Source: an uncultured Clostridia bacterium (GTDB taxonomy: Bacteria > Bacillota > Clostridia > Christensenellales > Borkfalkiaceae). Taken from it: 8,309 bases of DNA. The notes beneath the pieces were generated by a model. The model saw nothing but the letters and a program-made list of their open reading frames with translations, was not told the DNA's origin and did not search any database. The number at the start of each line of letters is the position of its first letter. Within the stretch, counting starts at the first letter, position 1. Of the stretch, positions 7,507 to 8,309 are shown piece by piece. Location of the stretch: positions 1 to 8,309 of the forward strand of contig CALGVF010000287.1 in the NCBI GenBank assembly GCA_937920115.1, in the 5' to 3' direction. Both the position numbers and the translations under genes were made by a program.

Positions 7507-7730
7507 TTCTCCTTCGGGGTAGGCTCTCCCGATAAAACGGGAGAGGTGGCAGACGGAGTCTGACGGAGAGGGGGCGTCCGCCGCCGAGGCGAAGTGGCTT
7601 GACGGAATGAAATGGAAGTCAAGACGATAGGGGATAAAAACGAAAATTTGTATAAATCAGAGATTTATTGTCCCCTTCCGTCAAATCATCGCGGAAAGCC
7701 GCTTGATTTGCCACCTTCCCCGAAGGAGAA
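7507..7730. repeat. MITE-like palindromic element with 13-bp terminal inverted repeats
   Basis: TTCTCCTTCGGGG (7507-7519) and CCCCGAAGGAGAA (7718-7730) are perfect inverted repeats bounding 224 bp. Further in, GGTGGCA (7545-7551) is mirrored by TGCCACC (7709-7715), and TGACGGAGAGGGG (7561-7573) is mirrored imperfectly by CCCCTTCCGTCA (7672-7683). The two arms thus share the same block order. Several local hairpins lie inside: CTCTCCCG/CGGGAGAG (7524-7545), CAGAC/GTCTG (7550-7562), CTTGAC/GTCAAG (7598-7623), ATAAATC/GATTTAT (7652-7668) and CAAATCA/TGATTTG around GCGG/CCGC (7682-7710). There is no transposase and no clear target-site duplication, so any mobile element would be non-autonomous. 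It could also be a large REP-like intergenic repeat. Only one copy is in this window. Confidence 0.6.
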
Positions 7731-7747
7731 GGCGGGAATTTTAATCG

Positions 7748-7797
7748 AAAAGTTCACATTCTTATCTTTTTTCAGATAATAAATGTGAACTTTTTTT
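7748..7797 (+). terminator. Strong hairpin terminator upstream of spoVT
   Basis: AAAAGTTCACATT (7748-7760) pairs perfectly with AATGTGAACTTTT (7782-7794). An inner TTATCT/AGATAA stem (7762-7767 with 7774-7779) extends the hairpin, and a run of seven T (7791-7797) follows on the plus strand. It probably ends the dehydratase transcript, which would then carry the palindromic element in a 3' untranslated region of about 385 bases, and shields spoVT from read-through. On the minus strand the T run is only four, so that direction is less likely. Confidence 0.8.
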
Positions 7798-7819
7798 GTT
7801 GTATTTTACTGCCCCTTTT

Positions 7820-7848
7820 GCATATTTACTTTTATTCAACGCAAACTG
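7820..7848 (+). promoter_or_regulatory. Tentative forespore-type promoter for spoVT
   Basis: GCATA (7820-7824), 17 bases and CAAACTG (7842-7848) partly resemble the sigma-G pattern of a G-[ACT]-AT-[AG] -35 box and a CATxxTA -10 box. In Bacillus subtilis spoVT is a known sigma-G gene. The match is imperfect, with two mismatches in the -10 box. A weak vegetative alternative, TTGTAT-N18-TATTTA (7799-7828), also exists. If the sigma-G site is used, transcription would start about at the ATG itself. Confidence 0.25.
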
Positions 7849-7853
7849 TTATT

Positions 7854-8309
7854 ATGAAAGATACAGGAATCGTGAGAAGAATCGACGTCCTCGGAAGAGT
7901 CGTCATACCCAAAGAAATAAGAAAAATACTGAAACTCAGCGAGGGCGACCCCGTCGAAATTTACACCGATAAAGACACTATTATTCTGAAAAAATATTCG
8001 CACTTAACACCCGTCGGAGACTCTATGTATTCGGCTGCCGCCGCTCTTTCAAAAACCACGGGACATTCGGCGTTCGCCTTCGACAAAGAACGCTGCGTCG
8101 CGGCGAGCGGCACAGGCTCGAAAGAGGCGTTATCGGGTAAAATATCCGAAGATATCCTCAAACTTATGAAAGAGAATAAAACGCTCGTAGTCAATCACTC
8201 CGAGGGCGGTTCTCCCGTGGGAATTATCGGCGACGATTCTATGAATTTCGCAAATCAACTCGTCTTGCCGATTTATAGCGGCGAAGAAGCCGTGGGAGCG
8301 ATAGTCCTC
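7854..8309 (+). CDS. spoVT: Stage V sporulation protein T, C-terminus outside the window
   Basis: This transcription factor of the AbrB family acts in the developing forespore, where it tunes sigma-G-dependent genes and affects spore coat and germination. The visible 152 residues have the two-part SpoVT structure. The swapped-hairpin DNA-binding domain (about 1-50) starts with KDTGIVRRIDVLGRVVIPKE, almost the same as Bacillus subtilis SpoVT, and continues with EIRKILKLSEGDPVEIY and a short strand ending in LKKYS. The GAF-like sensor domain (from about 54) includes GHSAFAFD (70-77) and a final VLPIYSGEEAVGAIVL. The known protein has about 178 residues, so about 26 are missing at the edge. The GAF-like part distinguishes it from AbrB and Abh, which are half this length. 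The ATG is fixed by family alignment, yet no Shine-Dalgarno sequence is visible in the 20 bases before it, unlike the other genes here. A strong terminator upstream makes it an independent unit. Confidence 0.93.
   Translation, partial: MKDTGIVRRIDVLGRVVIPKEIRKILKLSEGDPVEIYTDKDTIILKKYSHLTPVGDSMYSAAAALSKTTGHSAFAFDKERCVAASGTGSKEALSGKISEDILKLMKENKTLVVNHSEGGSPVGIIGDDSMNFANQLVLPIYSGEEAVGAIVL

Larger units (their letters stand above)
7413..7853. other. 441-base stretch without a gene between the dehydratase gene and spoVT
   Basis: I find no supported coding region here on either strand. From 7413 to 7506 the DNA is AT-rich; the only pattern is ACGTCAT repeated directly at 7463 and 7487, with no clear terminator for the preceding gene. 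From 7507 to 7730 lies the palindromic element, from 7748 to 7797 a strong hairpin terminator, and from 7798 to 7853 the short AT-rich upstream region of spoVT. Confidence 0.7.

Noticed and set aside
7507..7730. CRISPR array or complete insertion sequence
   Set aside because: Repeats are inverted, not regularly spaced direct repeats, and the 224 bp hold no transposase reading frame.

Overview
The window looks like an ordinary chromosomal segment of a spore-forming Firmicute, most likely from the Clostridia. Three things support this. There is a clear spoVT, which encodes the forespore AbrB-family regulator. Most genes have purine-rich GGAG-type ribosome binding sites. Three promoters match the vegetative sigma-A type with exact 17-bp spacers. 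I cannot name the genus. Base composition is intermediate and similar across the genes, and I see no plasmid, phage or transposase gene.

Left part, minus strand (1-5450): reading in the direction of transcription, the order is a short two-repeat Na+/phosphate cotransporter-type protein, then pgk, tpiA and gpmI, then an auxin-efflux-carrier (AEC) family permease cut off by the window edge. The pgk-tpiA-gpmI cluster encodes three central glycolytic enzymes and has a strong promoter just upstream of pgk. A strong intrinsic terminator follows gpmI. A second, unexpected terminator-like hairpin with a U6 tract sits between tpiA and gpmI, ending one base before the gpmI ribosome binding site. The AEC permease has its own promoter just past the gpmI terminator.

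Right part, plus strand (5511-8309): a promoter drives a 614-residue membrane-anchored nucleotide-sugar 4,6-dehydratase of the CapD/PglF/WbpM type, which points to surface polysaccharide or glycoprotein glycan synthesis. The next 441 bases carry no gene. They contain a 224-bp element with 13-bp perfect terminal inverted repeats and nested hairpins (MITE-like or large palindromic repeat), then a strong hairpin terminator. spoVT follows and runs off the window. It has no visible Shine-Dalgarno sequence, unlike the other genes.

The neighbourhood covers lower glycolysis, possible phosphate movement, envelope sugar synthesis and sporulation control. Apart from the glycolytic cluster there is no sign that these genes form one system. 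I found no convincing undescribed multi-gene system. The items most worth a second look are the palindromic element, the tpiA-gpmI hairpin, the SD-less spoVT start and the insertion in phosphoglycerate kinase.
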